Positions 33,308-42,300 are shown, counted from the first letter of the stretch. The stretch: 64,000 bases of DNA from JAXGMV01 sp040768445 (GCA_040768445.1 JAXGMV010000001.1:186001-250000); one strand, 5' to 3'. Translations and numbers: made by a program. Notes: generated by a model from the sequence alone, not told the origin.

Positions 33308-33949
33308 TTACAGGTGCACCAATATCACACGCCCGGTGAAAGCCTGCATAAAGCGTTCGAATGGAATTCTTGCCCCCTGCCTGTACTGCTCGGCTCTTCC
33401 AGACGGATTGTTGAGAATAAAACGGGTAACCTGGCCATCATTCATCTCAGCGCCCCAGATGACAACCAGGTGCCCGCCTTTGTGTGTGATGGGGAAATCA
33501 GTGCCAAGTTCATAGGAGACAGAGGCAATCGCCAGCTTATCCTTCCTCAGTGCAGCAATTATCTCTCCTGTATCAGCGGTTATACAATTTGCAGATAAAC
33601 CAACGGCAGCCGCCATATCGGCAATTTTTTGATGAATCCAGCCAATCTCTGTGCGCGACCCATCAGCATTTTTCCGAATCAGGTATGCACCGGCGTTGAC
33701 GCCTTCTTCAATCCATGCATGCAGTGACTTCTCTGGACCACCCAGCGCTTCGACACACATCTTCAGACAGGCCATGCCGCAGGCGCGTTCCACCCAGTGA
33801 GCATAGGTTTCGACATTTTGTGCACCAGTCTCGTGCCAACGGGGATCTAACAAAGGGTCAAGTTCACCTGCAAAAACCCTGACCGCCAGCTCCGGGCTGG
33901 CGATTTGTGCATAGTACGGCACAGGATAAGACACAGTCAATTCATCCAT
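33308..33949 (-). CDS. C39-like papain-fold peptidase
   Basis: About 213 residues from ATG 33949 (MDELTVSYPVPYYAQI). The open frame extends to 34009, but that start lies inside the terminator hairpin at 33986-34017; an ATG at 33967 is an alternative. The papain-like triad is Cys in RACGMACLKM, His in KGGHLVVIWG and Asn in FILNNPSG, the pattern of Peptidase_C39_2. No signal peptide or ABC partner is seen, so it is not a clear bacteriocin-processing enzyme. It may cleave small peptides or act as an amidase in the cytoplasm. Confidence 0.78.
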   Translation of the reverse strand: MDELTVSYPVPYYAQIASPELAVRVFAGELDPLLDPRWHETGAQNVETYAHWVERACGMACLKMCVEALGGPEKSLHAWIEEGVNAGAYLIRKNADGSRTEIGWIHQKIADMAAAVGLSANCITADTGEIIAALRKDKLAIASVSYELGTDFPITHKGGHLVVIWGAEMNDGQVTRFILNNPSGRAEQYRQGARIPFERFMQAFTGRVILVHL

Positions 33950-33985
33950 AAGATTAGCCACAAGCATACTATAAAATTTCCAAAA

Positions 33986-34017
33986 AAAAGTTATTGGATG
34001 TTTCACCAATAACTTTT
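33986..34017 (-). terminator. Terminator after the first dppBC pair
   Basis: A 12-bp stem (33986-33997 with 34006-34017, AAAAGTTATTGG) and an eight-base loop, followed on the minus strand by a T-run of eight. It separates the permease operon from the C39-like gene. Confidence 0.9.
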
Positions 34018-34038
34018 TGATATCAGAGTTACTTAGTA

Positions 34039-34950
34039 TTAGCTGGTTGAAGCTCTCGGGTCAAGCGCATCGCGCAGCCCATCACCAAATAGATTTGTGG
34101 CAAGAACCACGATGGTCAGGAGTACACCTGGAAATACTGCCAACCACCAGGCAGTACGCATGTAAGGTCTGCCATCTGAGAGCATGGCGCCCCATTCCGG
34201 CGTGGGCGGCTGTGCACCAAGACCCAGGAAGCTGAGTGTGGCGCCTGACAGAATAGCGCCAGAGATGCTGAGGCTGCTGATGATGATGATTGGCGCAATA
34301 ACGTTGGGAAACATATGTCCGAAGATAATACGCCAGTAATTGGCTCCTAACGCTCTCGCTGCCTGGATATAATCCACTTCTTTAATCGCCATCACGCTGG
34401 CGCGAATCACACGGGAATACTCCGGCAGGTTCCAGAAGGCAATAGCCACAATTACCTGGTTAACCCCCGGACCCAGCATGGATACCAGCCAGATGGCAAA
34501 GATGATCCCCGGAAACGCCAAAATCAAGTCCATGATGCGCATGATGACTGTGTCAATAGCACCACCTGAATAACCTGAGATCAAACCCAGCGGGATTCCA
34601 AACAGCATGCTGAGGAACACAGAGGCCAGTCCAATCCACATGCTTACCCGCCCGCCGTACATGATGCGGGTATATACATCTCGGCCAAGGGCGTCTGTAC
34701 CCAGCCAGTGCTCTGCAGATGGAAACTGCAGTCGGTTCTTCACATCACGCTTAATGGGGTCATAGGTTGTAATATATTGTGCAAATATGGCCGAAAGAAC
34801 CAGAAGAATAACTACTACCAGCCCGGCGATAGCAATCTTATTATGGCTGAAACGCGCCATAGCCAGCTGCCAGGGCGTTTTTTCGGCAGGGATCCCGAGA
34901 TCGGGCAGGGTATCATCAATCGTATCGGATTCTAGGGTCAACATAGGCAT
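34039..34950 (-). CDS. Dipeptide/oligopeptide ABC transporter permease, DppC type (pair 1)
   Basis: A 303-residue inner-membrane permease with about six helices. The first helix lies at about 38-60, and an extracytoplasmic GTDALGRDVYTRIMYGGR segment follows, a hallmark of DppC/OppC. The EAA coupling loop is DYIQAARALGANYWRIIFGHMFPN. It overlaps the dppB gene by 35 bases: the end of DppB (YVDPRIR) and the start of DppC (MPMLTLES) are read from the same DNA. It is a close paralogue of the gene at 39956. No ATPase gene is adjacent. Confidence 0.92.
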   Translation of the reverse strand: MPMLTLESDTIDDTLPDLGIPAEKTPWQLAMARFSHNKIAIAGLVVVILLVLSAIFAQYITTYDPIKRDVKNRLQFPSAEHWLGTDALGRDVYTRIMYGGRVSMWIGLASVFLSMLFGIPLGLISGYSGGAIDTVIMRIMDLILAFPGIIFAIWLVSMLGPGVNQVIVAIAFWNLPEYSRVIRASVMAIKEVDYIQAARALGANYWRIIFGHMFPNVIAPIIIISSLSISGAILSGATLSFLGLGAQPPTPEWGAMLSDGRPYMRTAWWLAVFPGVLLTIVVLATNLFGDGLRDALDPRASTS

Positions 34951-35842
34951 ACATCACATCCACAAATAGATTTACGAAAAGGTAAGTAAAAGCGATAAAC
35001 AAGACTGTTCCCTGAATGACGGGATAATCCCGGTTAAAGATTGAAGACAGGGTCAGGTTTCCCATCCCAGCCAGCCCGAAGATATTCTCGGTAACCACAG
35101 CGCCGCCCAAAAGGCCGCCAATCTGGAAGCCAGCAACGGTGATAATTGGGATCAGGGCATTACGCAGCGCATGCTTCAATACCACCCAAACCTCTATCAA
35201 GCCCTTTGCCCTGGCCGTACGCACATAGTCACTGTTGAGCACCTCAAGCATCGCCCCCCGCACCAGCCTGGCTAAAAAGGCAGCGGAGCCAGTGCCAAGG
35301 GTGATAACTGGCAGGACAATTCCCCTGGCCGTTTTTGTATCCCCCTGCACAGGCAGCACCCCCAGCCATACGGCAAACAACAGGATGAGCATCAAGCCAA
35401 ACCAGAAAGTCGGCATGGATGCACCTGTTACTGTGATGATGCGCATCACGTTATCAAGCCAGGTATCATGCCAGTAGGCGGTAATCACACCCACAACCAC
35501 GCCCAGCGTCATTGTATATATGAAGCACACAATGGTCAGCCGAATGGTTACTGGATAAGCCATCATTACACGGTCAACCACAGGCTGCCTTGTCATAATT
35601 GAGTTGCCCAGGTCGCCCTGCACCAAATTGCGCAAAAATATCCAAAATTGGACATAAAGCGGCTTATCAAGACCCAGATTGGACCTGATCTGTTCAATCA
35701 TTTCAGGCGTGGCGCGTTCTCCAGCAAGCAGCAGCACCGGGTCCCCAGGGACAATTGTCCTGAGCATGAAAAAGATAATTGCTACCAATGCCAGTGCCAG
35801 AAAGACGGACATCACCAATCGTCTAATAATGTAATTGATCAT
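34916..35842 (-). CDS. Dipeptide/oligopeptide ABC transporter permease, DppB type (pair 1)
   Basis: A 308-residue permease with six helices, starting with RRLVMSVFLALALVAIIFFMLRTIVPGDP in the region 7-35 (MLRTIVPGDPV is the typical end of helix 1). The EAA loop is DYVRTARAKGLIEVWVVLKHALRN, and GLLGGAVVTENIFGL follows. It aligns without gaps to the 308-residue copy at 39064, so the two pairs arose by duplication. It is first gene of a two-gene operon (dppB-dppC), divergent from the serine hydrolase gene. Confidence 0.92.
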   Translation of the reverse strand: MINYIIRRLVMSVFLALALVAIIFFMLRTIVPGDPVLLLAGERATPEMIEQIRSNLGLDKPLYVQFWIFLRNLVQGDLGNSIMTRQPVVDRVMMAYPVTIRLTIVCFIYTMTLGVVVGVITAYWHDTWLDNVMRIITVTGASMPTFWFGLMLILLFAVWLGVLPVQGDTKTARGIVLPVITLGTGSAAFLARLVRGAMLEVLNSDYVRTARAKGLIEVWVVLKHALRNALIPIITVAGFQIGGLLGGAVVTENIFGLAGMGNLTLSSIFNRDYPVIQGTVLFIAFTYLFVNLFVDVMYAYVDPRIRYD

Positions 35843-36238
35843 TTGTGTTTTCCAACCTCTGGTACAAATTTGGGGTAAATGAGCCTCTGCAAGTAACCCA
35901 GAGCCTCATTTGGAAAATTTTACCATATTATAACAATTCATTTGATTTTTTCGATAACTCAAAAATCAGGACAATTATCATCATTTAAAAGGTACTGTTA
36001 ATCGGCCGATTTTTGGTATGATAAGTTAATTGCAAAAATAATGCTCGTTGAAATTGTTATGGTCATATTCCATGGATATTATAATAAATAAGTACAATAC
36101 ATATAGTTGTACATTCACCGGAAACATGGTAAATTATATGATATATTCTCTGGATGTTCGTCAGGGGGATCTGAATTCAGAGGCATAGTGACAACATTGC
36201 AGAAATATTACCACTTTACTTGAAAGGGTAGTAGCAGC
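35843..36238. promoter_or_regulatory. Divergent intergenic region with -10 box and leader hairpin for dppB (pair 1)
   Basis: A 396-base gap with no credible gene. On the minus strand TATAAT at 35932-35927 would start an mRNA near 35920. A 13-bp hairpin with one mismatch (35877-35889 with 35899-35911, AAATGAGCCTCTG-like arms) then lies in the dppB leader; it has no T-run, so it is not a simple terminator. Further out, a 12-bp palindrome AATCGGCCGATT (36000-36011) may be an operator. No clear plus-strand promoter for the serine hydrolase was found. Confidence 0.45.
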
Positions 36239-37150
36239 ATGGAACTTGAAGCAAAAATTCGATCAATTATTGAAAAAACTGGGGCAAATTTTGGTATTGC
36301 CCTGCGTCACATTGAGAGCGGCGAGGAGATCTTAATCAACGCTGATCAATATTACCCGATGGCAAGTGTCTTCAAAATTCCTATCCTTGTGGAAGCCTGC
36401 TTCCGCCTGGCAGAAGGACAAATCAAACCATCTGACCGTTGGACACTGCTGAATGCAGACAAGAATTTTCCAAGTGGTGTGCTGGTTTTCTTTGAGGAAG
36501 GGCTCACACCCACTGTCAGAGATTTGATGATGCTAATGATCATCATTTCTGATAACACAGCCACCGATATTTTATTGAACCGGTTTGGCAAAGAAGCAGT
36601 GATCAAGCGCATGCGTTCACTTGGTTTGAATGATATCCATATCACCATGACGGTGCGCGAGTTGTTCGCCGAGATCATGCCGGACACCAACCCCAATAAA
36701 TCGATTATTGAACTCCACCGTATGATGCGCGAGCAAGGCGAGGACTTTGAAAATCCCCGTGCCGGACGGATTGTTGCCTTAAGCCCTGAGAATAATGTCT
36801 CGACACCTTTTGATATGACCAACCTGCTCCAGCTTCTCTATGATGGAAAAGCACCCAACCGTGAGTGGAGTGATTTTGGGCTGGATATCCTGTTCCACCA
36901 GCAGTTGAATGACCGCATCCCCCGCTTCCTGCCCAATGGCACCCTGGTTGCCCATAAGACCGGCACGATAGGTTCAACCCGCAACGATGCTGGCATTATT
37001 TATATCAACGACCATTCACATGTTATCTTAAGTGAATTTGTCATATGGGATCCGCCAACCGAACCTGAACTGGCGCGCAAAGGCGTTTACGACGTTGAAA
37101 GTGCCATGGGAGAAATAGCACTGGCAGCCTATCAGGCTTATGCTAACTAA
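36239..37150 (+). CDS. Serine hydrolase of class A beta-lactamase fold
   Basis: A 303-residue protein with the three active-site elements of the penicillin-recognising fold: S43-x-x-K46 in MASVFKIPIL, SDN at 104-106 (SDNTATDIL), and K240-T-G in HKTGTIG. The omega-loop ExxLN that class A enzymes need for deacylation is not visible, so efficient beta-lactam hydrolysis is doubtful. There is no signal peptide, so it is probably cytoplasmic, which is unusual for this fold. It stands 106 bases before the peptide-binding lipoprotein gene. A D-aminopeptidase, peptidase or esterase role on imported peptides is a reasonable guess. Confidence 0.82.
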   Translation: MELEAKIRSIIEKTGANFGIALRHIESGEEILINADQYYPMASVFKIPILVEACFRLAEGQIKPSDRWTLLNADKNFPSGVLVFFEEGLTPTVRDLMMLMIIISDNTATDILLNRFGKEAVIKRMRSLGLNDIHITMTVRELFAEIMPDTNPNKSIIELHRMMREQGEDFENPRAGRIVALSPENNVSTPFDMTNLLQLLYDGKAPNREWSDFGLDILFHQQLNDRIPRFLPNGTLVAHKTGTIGSTRNDAGIIYINDHSHVILSEFVIWDPPTEPELARKGVYDVESAMGEIALAAYQAYAN

Positions 37151-37256
37151 CTACCCTGGAGCTGAAAACTAAAAAGGAGGTGGTTTCAAGAACAATCCTT
37201 ATCGTCTAAAGTAAAGATTTACAATACCTTGATATTCATTTTAAGGAGAAAGAAAG

Positions 37257-38981
37257 ATGAAAAAAAGTTTACATTTTTTGATTGGTGTTCTGGTCATCGC
37301 AACCATGTTGATTGCCGCCTGCACCCCCGCAGCACCCGAGGCACCCGCCGAGCCTGCTGCACCTGCCGCACCGGCAGCTACTGAAGCACCAGCTGCAGCA
37401 CCTGCAGCCACCGAAGCACCGGCCGCCACTGAAGCACCAGCTGCAGAACCAACCGGGCCAAAACGCCTGGTCCTGGTGGAATCCGGTAACTACACCTCGC
37501 TTGATCCATTCAGCAATGCCTGGCATGCCAATCCCTCCTATGCTGTGTTCGCCACGCTGTGGGATTACTCATTGGATCTGAAAGACTTTGGCGGCATCCT
37601 GGCTGAGAGTTGGGAATTTGCTGAGGATAACCTGGGTGTAACTATCAAACTCAAACCTGGTTTGACCTTCACTGATGGTACACCGGTAAACGCCGAAGCC
37701 ATTAAGTGGAACTTCGACAAGTACCTCGATCCCGAACTGGCCTCTCCAGGCGGCGGCACCATGCGCGATTTCATTCCGCAGGACGGGGTTGAAATCGTTG
37801 ACGACCTGACATTAAAAGTCACTCTGATAACCCCGTGGGCGATGTTCATGGACGAGTTAGCCGGCAAAGAAATTGCCAGCCCGACGGCTTATGAATCATT
37901 GGGTGTTCAGGAGTATGCCAACGCTTTGACCTCAGCCGGCCCATGGAAAGTTGAGAAAATTGTCCCTGATGTCAACATCGTTTACGGCAAGAACGAAGCT
38001 TACACCTACGGCAACCCGTTTGCTGTCAACCAGGGTCCCGTTCAATTTGATGAACTCGAACTGAAATACATCAATGACGACGCAGTGATTTATGCAGCCC
38101 TGGAAACTGGTGAGATCCAGTGGGCATCACTACCAGCTCAGTACCTCGAGCAAGCCCGCAGCAACCCCGACCTGAAGATTGTTGAAGCTGAAGGCACTGA
38201 CACCCAGTATCTTGGTATGAACAACCAGTACTATCCATTCAGTGTTGAGGGTGTTCGCCAGGCAATCGCCTACGCTGTCAACCGTGAAGAAATCAACCTG
38301 ATCGCCAACGAAGGCGCCGGTATTCCGCTCTATCAACCACTCGGTAAAGGCAATATTGGCTGGAACCCTGAGATGGACGAATACGGCAAGCTGACCAGCG
38401 ACGACCCCGAAAAAGCTATGGCAATGTTGGAAGAACTCGGTTTCGTTGATTCAAACGGCGACGGCATTCGCGAAGAGCCCGCTGATGGCCCCAACGGCAG
38501 CAAGATGATGAGATATGAGCTGATGACACCGGTTGACCCCACCAATCAGCGCGTGGCTGAGACCTTGAAATCACAGTTGGCAGCCATTGGTATCGATGCC
38601 CTCATCATGACCGTGGACTCCACCTTAATGCGCCAGAAGACAGCTGAAGGTTCACACCAGATTATCTACTGGGGTTATGCAATGACCACCCCTGACATCA
38701 CCACCTATATTTTCCGCTCATCCCGCATTGGCGCCTCAAACCGCAACCATGTCAACGATCCCTATCTCGACAGCCTGCTCGACGCCCAGGATCAGCAGCT
38801 TGATCCAGTGCTGCGCCAGCAAGCAACTGATGAAATCAGCAAGTACCTGATCGACCATCGCTTCCATGTTCCGCTGTTCAGCCCGATGTACTACTATGCA
38901 TATCGAGCCAACGAAGTAGAATGTTCCGCATGGACAATCCAGGGCGGCTGTAACTGGACTGACTGGAAACCTGTTCAGTAA
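37257..38981 (+). CDS. Peptide ABC transporter substrate-binding lipoprotein (family 5)
   Basis: A 574-residue lipoprotein. The signal ends in MLIAAC (Cys about 22), followed by an Ala/Pro/Glu/Thr-rich linker to about residue 65 (repeats of TEAPAA), then an SBP_bac_5 domain: LDPFSNAWHANPSYAVFATL, ESWEFAEDNLGVTIKLKPGL, FTDGTPVNAEAIKWNFD. Such proteins bind di- or oligopeptides, and sometimes other solutes, outside the membrane. AAGGAGAAA precedes the ATG. A strong hairpin after the gene separates it from the dppB and dppC genes it serves, probably to keep it in excess. Confidence 0.92.
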   Translation: MKKSLHFLIGVLVIATMLIAACTPAAPEAPAEPAAPAAPAATEAPAAAPAATEAPAATEAPAAEPTGPKRLVLVESGNYTSLDPFSNAWHANPSYAVFATLWDYSLDLKDFGGILAESWEFAEDNLGVTIKLKPGLTFTDGTPVNAEAIKWNFDKYLDPELASPGGGTMRDFIPQDGVEIVDDLTLKVTLITPWAMFMDELAGKEIASPTAYESLGVQEYANALTSAGPWKVEKIVPDVNIVYGKNEAYTYGNPFAVNQGPVQFDELELKYINDDAVIYAALETGEIQWASLPAQYLEQARSNPDLKIVEAEGTDTQYLGMNNQYYPFSVEGVRQAIAYAVNREEINLIANEGAGIPLYQPLGKGNIGWNPEMDEYGKLTSDDPEKAMAMLEELGFVDSNGDGIREEPADGPNGSKMMRYELMTPVDPTNQRVAETLKSQLAAIGIDALIMTVDSTLMRQKTAEGSHQIIYWGYAMTTPDITTYIFRSSRIGASNRNHVNDPYLDSLLDAQDQQLDPVLRQQATDEISKYLIDHRFHVPLFSPMYYYAYRANEVECSAWTIQGGCNWTDWKPVQ

Positions 38982-38991
38982 TTAATTTTCC

Positions 38992-39029
38992 AACCTGGTA
39001 GGGGTATAAACACCCCTACCAGGTTTTTC
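38992..39029 (+). terminator. Strong hairpin between SBP and permease genes
   Basis: A 14-bp perfect stem (38992-39005 with 39012-39025, AACCTGGTAGGGGT) and a six-base loop, followed by TTTTT. As dppB starts at 39064 with no obvious own promoter, partial read-through is likely. Confidence 0.9.
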
Positions 39030-39063
39030 TGTAAGTAAAATTTTATTCATTGGCAAAAATTAA

Positions 39064-39990
39064 ATGCTAAATTTCCTTATTCGGCGAATTTTTACAACAC
39101 TTATTCTGGCTGTGGTCCTGGTTGGCGTGGTGTTCTTGATGCTTCGTACCATTGTTCCTGGCGACCCGGTTCAGACATTGGCAGGTGATTTTGCCTCACC
39201 GGAAACTGTCGAAGCGCTACGGCGCAACATGGGCCTGGATAAACCACTCTATGCGCAGTTTTTTATCTTCTTAAAAAACGCATTCAGGGGCGATTTGGGT
39301 AATTCCATTTTTACAGGCCTGCCTGTAACAGAGCGTGTGTTGGATGCTTACCCGGTCACGATCCGTCTAACTGCCTATTGTTTTGTTTTGTCCATGACAA
39401 TGGGGGTCATTGTCGGGGTGATTACATCGTATTTCCACGATACCTGGATCGACAACCTCACGCGTGTGATCACTGTGACACTTGCTTCCCTGCCAACCTT
39501 TTGGTTAGGACTGATGCTAATCCTCTTGTTTGCGGTCTGGCTTGGCGTGTTACCTGTGCAGGGTGACATGAAGACAGGTAACGGCTGGATTTTGCCCACA
39601 ATTACACTATCATTAGGTTCCGCCTCAACTTTAGCCAGGCTTGTTCGGTCTTCCATGCTGGAAGTATTAAACTCTGATTACATCAGGACCGCTCGCGCAA
39701 AAGGCCTGAAAGAGCCGGGTGTTGTGTTCAAACACGCTTTGCGCAACGCGCTGGTGCCTATCATCACCGTTGCTGGCTTCCAAATTGGCGGCTTGCTTGG
39801 TGGTGCAGTGGTGACGGAAAATATTTTCGGTCTCCCAGGTATGGGGACATTGATCATTAATGCAATCAATAACCGCGATTACCCGGTTATTCAAGGAACG
39901 ATTTTGTTTACAGCTTTCACCTATCTGGGTGTAAATATTTTAGTGGATGTGATGTATGCCTATGTTGACCCTCGAATCCGAATCGGATGA
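39064..39990 (+). CDS. Dipeptide/oligopeptide ABC transporter permease, DppB type (pair 2)
   Basis: A 308-residue six-helix permease, gaplessly alignable with the minus-strand copy at 34916 (shared MLRTIVPGDPV, FAVWLGVLPVQGD, NSDYIRTARAKGL and GLLGGAVVTENIFGL). The EAA loop is YIRTARAKGLKEPGVVFKHA. It follows the SBP gene after a hairpin. Its 3' end overlaps dppC by 35 bases in the same way as pair 1. It forms half of the membrane channel for the lipoprotein at 37257. Confidence 0.93.
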   Translation: MLNFLIRRIFTTLILAVVLVGVVFLMLRTIVPGDPVQTLAGDFASPETVEALRRNMGLDKPLYAQFFIFLKNAFRGDLGNSIFTGLPVTERVLDAYPVTIRLTAYCFVLSMTMGVIVGVITSYFHDTWIDNLTRVITVTLASLPTFWLGLMLILLFAVWLGVLPVQGDMKTGNGWILPTITLSLGSASTLARLVRSSMLEVLNSDYIRTARAKGLKEPGVVFKHALRNALVPIITVAGFQIGGLLGGAVVTENIFGLPGMGTLIINAINNRDYPVIQGTILFTAFTYLGVNILVDVMYAYVDPRIRIG

Positions 39991-40864
39991 TGCCTTAGTA
40001 GATCCTGGCATTCCAAAAGAAAAGACGACGCTCCAGCTTCAAATGGCCCGATTTGGGCACAACCGCATTGCCATTGCTGCTTTAATTATGATGATCATCA
40101 TCATACTGACAGCAATTTTTGCTGAGCAAATTACGACATTTGATCCCATAAAAATCAATGCCAAGGAGCGGCTCAAGCCGCCAAGCAGCCAGTACTGGTT
40201 TGGAACGGATGCCATGGGACGAGATGTCTTCACCAGGATTATGTATGGGGGCAGGGTGAGCCTATGGATCGGTCTGGCCGCGGTAATTTTAAGCCTCGTA
40301 CTGGGCGTCCCCCTGGGGCTGCTTTCAGGTTACACCGGCGGCTTTGTTGACGGTCTGATCATGCGTTTCATGGATCTGATCCTGGCATTTCCAGGCATCA
40401 TTTTTGCCATCTGGCTGGTATCCATGCTGGGTCCCGGTGTGAACCAGGTGATCTTTGCCATCGCATTCTGGGATCTGCCGAGTTTCTCACGTATTACGCG
40501 CGGCAGTGTGCTGTCTGTTAAAGAGATAGATTACATCCAGGCATCACGCGCCCTGGGCGGGAATCCAATTCGAATCATGTACACGCACATCCTGCCTAAC
40601 GTTATTGCACCAATTATTGTCATGGCCAGTCTTGCCATCTCCGGGTCCATCTTGTCTGCCTCCACTCTGAGCTTCCTCGGTTTAGGCGCACAGCCACCAA
40701 CATCTGAATGGGGTTTAATGCTTGCAGACGGCCGGCCATACCTGCGCCAGGCATGGTGGCTGATGGTTTTCCCGGGTGTGATGATTGCCCTGTTTGTGCT
40801 AGCATCCAACATCTTTGGTGATGGTTTACGTGATGCTCTTGATCCTCGTGCTGAGACGAAGTAA
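39956..40864 (+). CDS. Dipeptide/oligopeptide ABC transporter permease, DppC type (pair 2)
   Basis: A 302-residue permease, closely similar to the copy at 34039. It has helix 1 at about 37-60, GTDAMGRDVFTRIMYGGR after it, and the EAA loop DYIQASRALGGNPIRIMYTH. A weak GTGGA ribosome site lies eight bases before the ATG and is also conserved in pair 1, supporting this start within dppB. The first residues MPMLTLES are conserved in both pairs. No ATPase follows; a terminator ends the operon. Confidence 0.92.
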   Translation: MPMLTLESESDDALVDPGIPKEKTTLQLQMARFGHNRIAIAALIMMIIIILTAIFAEQITTFDPIKINAKERLKPPSSQYWFGTDAMGRDVFTRIMYGGRVSLWIGLAAVILSLVLGVPLGLLSGYTGGFVDGLIMRFMDLILAFPGIIFAIWLVSMLGPGVNQVIFAIAFWDLPSFSRITRGSVLSVKEIDYIQASRALGGNPIRIMYTHILPNVIAPIIVMASLAISGSILSASTLSFLGLGAQPPTSEWGLMLADGRPYLRQAWWLMVFPGVMIALFVLASNIFGDGLRDALDPRAETK

Positions 40865-40894
40865 GTTGTGAAATATCTATAAATTAAAAATGTT

Positions 40895-40930
40895 CAGGTG
40901 GAGTCAAGTCAAATTACTCCACCTGTTTTT
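40895..40930 (+). terminator. Terminator after dppC (pair 2)
   Basis: A 10-bp stem (CAGGTGGAGT 40895-40904 with ACTCCACCTG 40916-40925), followed by TTTTT. The remaining 206 bases before alr hold no recognisable feature beyond the alr ribosome site. Confidence 0.9.
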
Positions 40931-41136
40931 ATACACGATGATTTATGATTTTCCCTATATTAAAAGCTGTCAGCAATTCTTGTAAAGTTAGTAATAGTCA
41001 TGACATTTTTTAAGCTAAGGCAGATAGAAATACTAATCTCGTTTGTTCTAGTCAGGAGTATAATTCTGCTGGTTAACACCAAAATATCAACAATGCCTCA
41101 TCTGTCAATGATGGCGCTGAACAAAAAGGAGAAAGC

Positions 41137-42246
41137 ATGCAGCAAGTGAATTATCCAAACTGGATTGAGATCGATCTCTCAGCCATAGAACACAACACCC
41201 GGACCATCATCAAGTTGACAAACAAACCGCTGATGGCAGTTGTCAAAGCCAACGCATACGGTTTTGGCTCTGTAGAAGTCGGTAAAGCCGCCCTATCTGC
41301 CGGTGCTACCTACCTTGCAGTTGCCCGTTACTGCGAGGCAGAAGTACTGCGGGAAGCTGGCCTAACAGCTCCAATTCTGATCCTGGGCATGGTCTCCCCC
41401 GATGAAGTTGAGCAGGTCATCGCCCATAAATTGACCCTGACACTCTTCAGCCACGAGTACGCTGACATGCTGGCACAGAAAGCCTCTGAGGTTAATGGCA
41501 GAATAACCGTGCATCTGAAAGTTGACACCGGCATGAGCCGGTTGGGTGTATTCCCGCATGAGATTGTTTCTCTCGCAAAACATGTCCTCTCAAAGGGTAA
41601 CCTCGACATTGAAGGCGTTTACAGCCACTTTGCCAATGCAACTACACCCGACCACCCGGGGACGATTACCCAAACAGACCATTTTACCTCAGCAGTCAAA
41701 TCGCTAGAAGAAGCCAACCTGCTGCCCAAATATGTGCACCTGGCAAATTCAGCTGGGTCCTATTATGAGAAAGAGTCATGGTTCAACATGGTCCGTGCCG
41801 GTTCTGCTGTTACCGGTATTGGTTTTCGCGATGACGTACCCTTTCCGAATGACATCAAGCGTGTCATCACCTGGAAAGTTCGCCTGGCTGTCAGTAAGGT
41901 ACTTCCAGCCGGCACCGGTATCAGCTATGGACATCATTATGTCACTTCTGGTGAAGAAATCATCGGTACCCTGCCGCTTGGCTACGGTGACGGCTTCAGG
42001 CGCCTGCCAGGCAACCATGTCTTGATTGATGGACAGCGGGTGCCGATTGTGGGTACACTCTGCATGGATCAGTGCATGATTCGTCTGCCAAAAATGTACC
42101 CTCTTGGAACAGAAGTGGTTGTCATTGGCACGCAGGGTAACGAAAGCATCACCCTTGAAGATCTTGCCAAACTTTACAACACGCCCGAGGTGGACATAGC
42201 CTCCAGCCTCAACCAGCGCATCCCCCGCATCTACACCCGTTCATAA
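41137..42246 (+). CDS. alr: Alanine racemase
   Basis: A 369-residue fold III PLP enzyme interconverting L- and D-alanine. The PLP Lys lies in MAVVKANAYGFG (about residue 35); GVYSHFANA, GTLPLGYGDGFRR and VGTLCMDQCMI are family motifs, the last containing the Met-Asp-Gln of the substrate site and preceding the second catalytic Tyr region. AAGGAG sits at good distance before the ATG. D-Ala is needed for peptidoglycan; among these transporter genes it might also let the cell use D-alanine from imported peptides. Confidence 0.95.
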   Translation: MQQVNYPNWIEIDLSAIEHNTRTIIKLTNKPLMAVVKANAYGFGSVEVGKAALSAGATYLAVARYCEAEVLREAGLTAPILILGMVSPDEVEQVIAHKLTLTLFSHEYADMLAQKASEVNGRITVHLKVDTGMSRLGVFPHEIVSLAKHVLSKGNLDIEGVYSHFANATTPDHPGTITQTDHFTSAVKSLEEANLLPKYVHLANSAGSYYEKESWFNMVRAGSAVTGIGFRDDVPFPNDIKRVITWKVRLAVSKVLPAGTGISYGHHYVTSGEEIIGTLPLGYGDGFRRLPGNHVLIDGQRVPIVGTLCMDQCMIRLPKMYPLGTEVVVIGTQGNESITLEDLAKLYNTPEVDIASSLNQRIPRIYTRS

Positions 42247-42266
42247 TTCCACCCGATTAAAAATAA

Positions 42267-42300
42267 ACAGGCTGCTTTCTAAAAAGGCAGCCTGTTTTTT
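42267..42300. terminator. Bidirectional terminator between alr and the third permease pair
   Basis: A 9-bp stem (ACAGGCTGC 42267-42275 with GCAGCCTGT 42287-42295), with T-runs on both strands. It serves alr on the plus strand and dppC on the minus strand. Confidence 0.85.

Noticed and set aside
33950..34009. Longer N-terminus of the C39-like peptidase
   Set aside because: This stretch includes part of the 12-bp terminator hairpin of the upstream operon, so translation from 34009 is unlikely.
36239..37150. Antibiotic-resistance beta-lactamase
   Set aside because: There is no omega-loop ExxLN and no signal peptide, and the gene sits in a peptide-uptake cluster.
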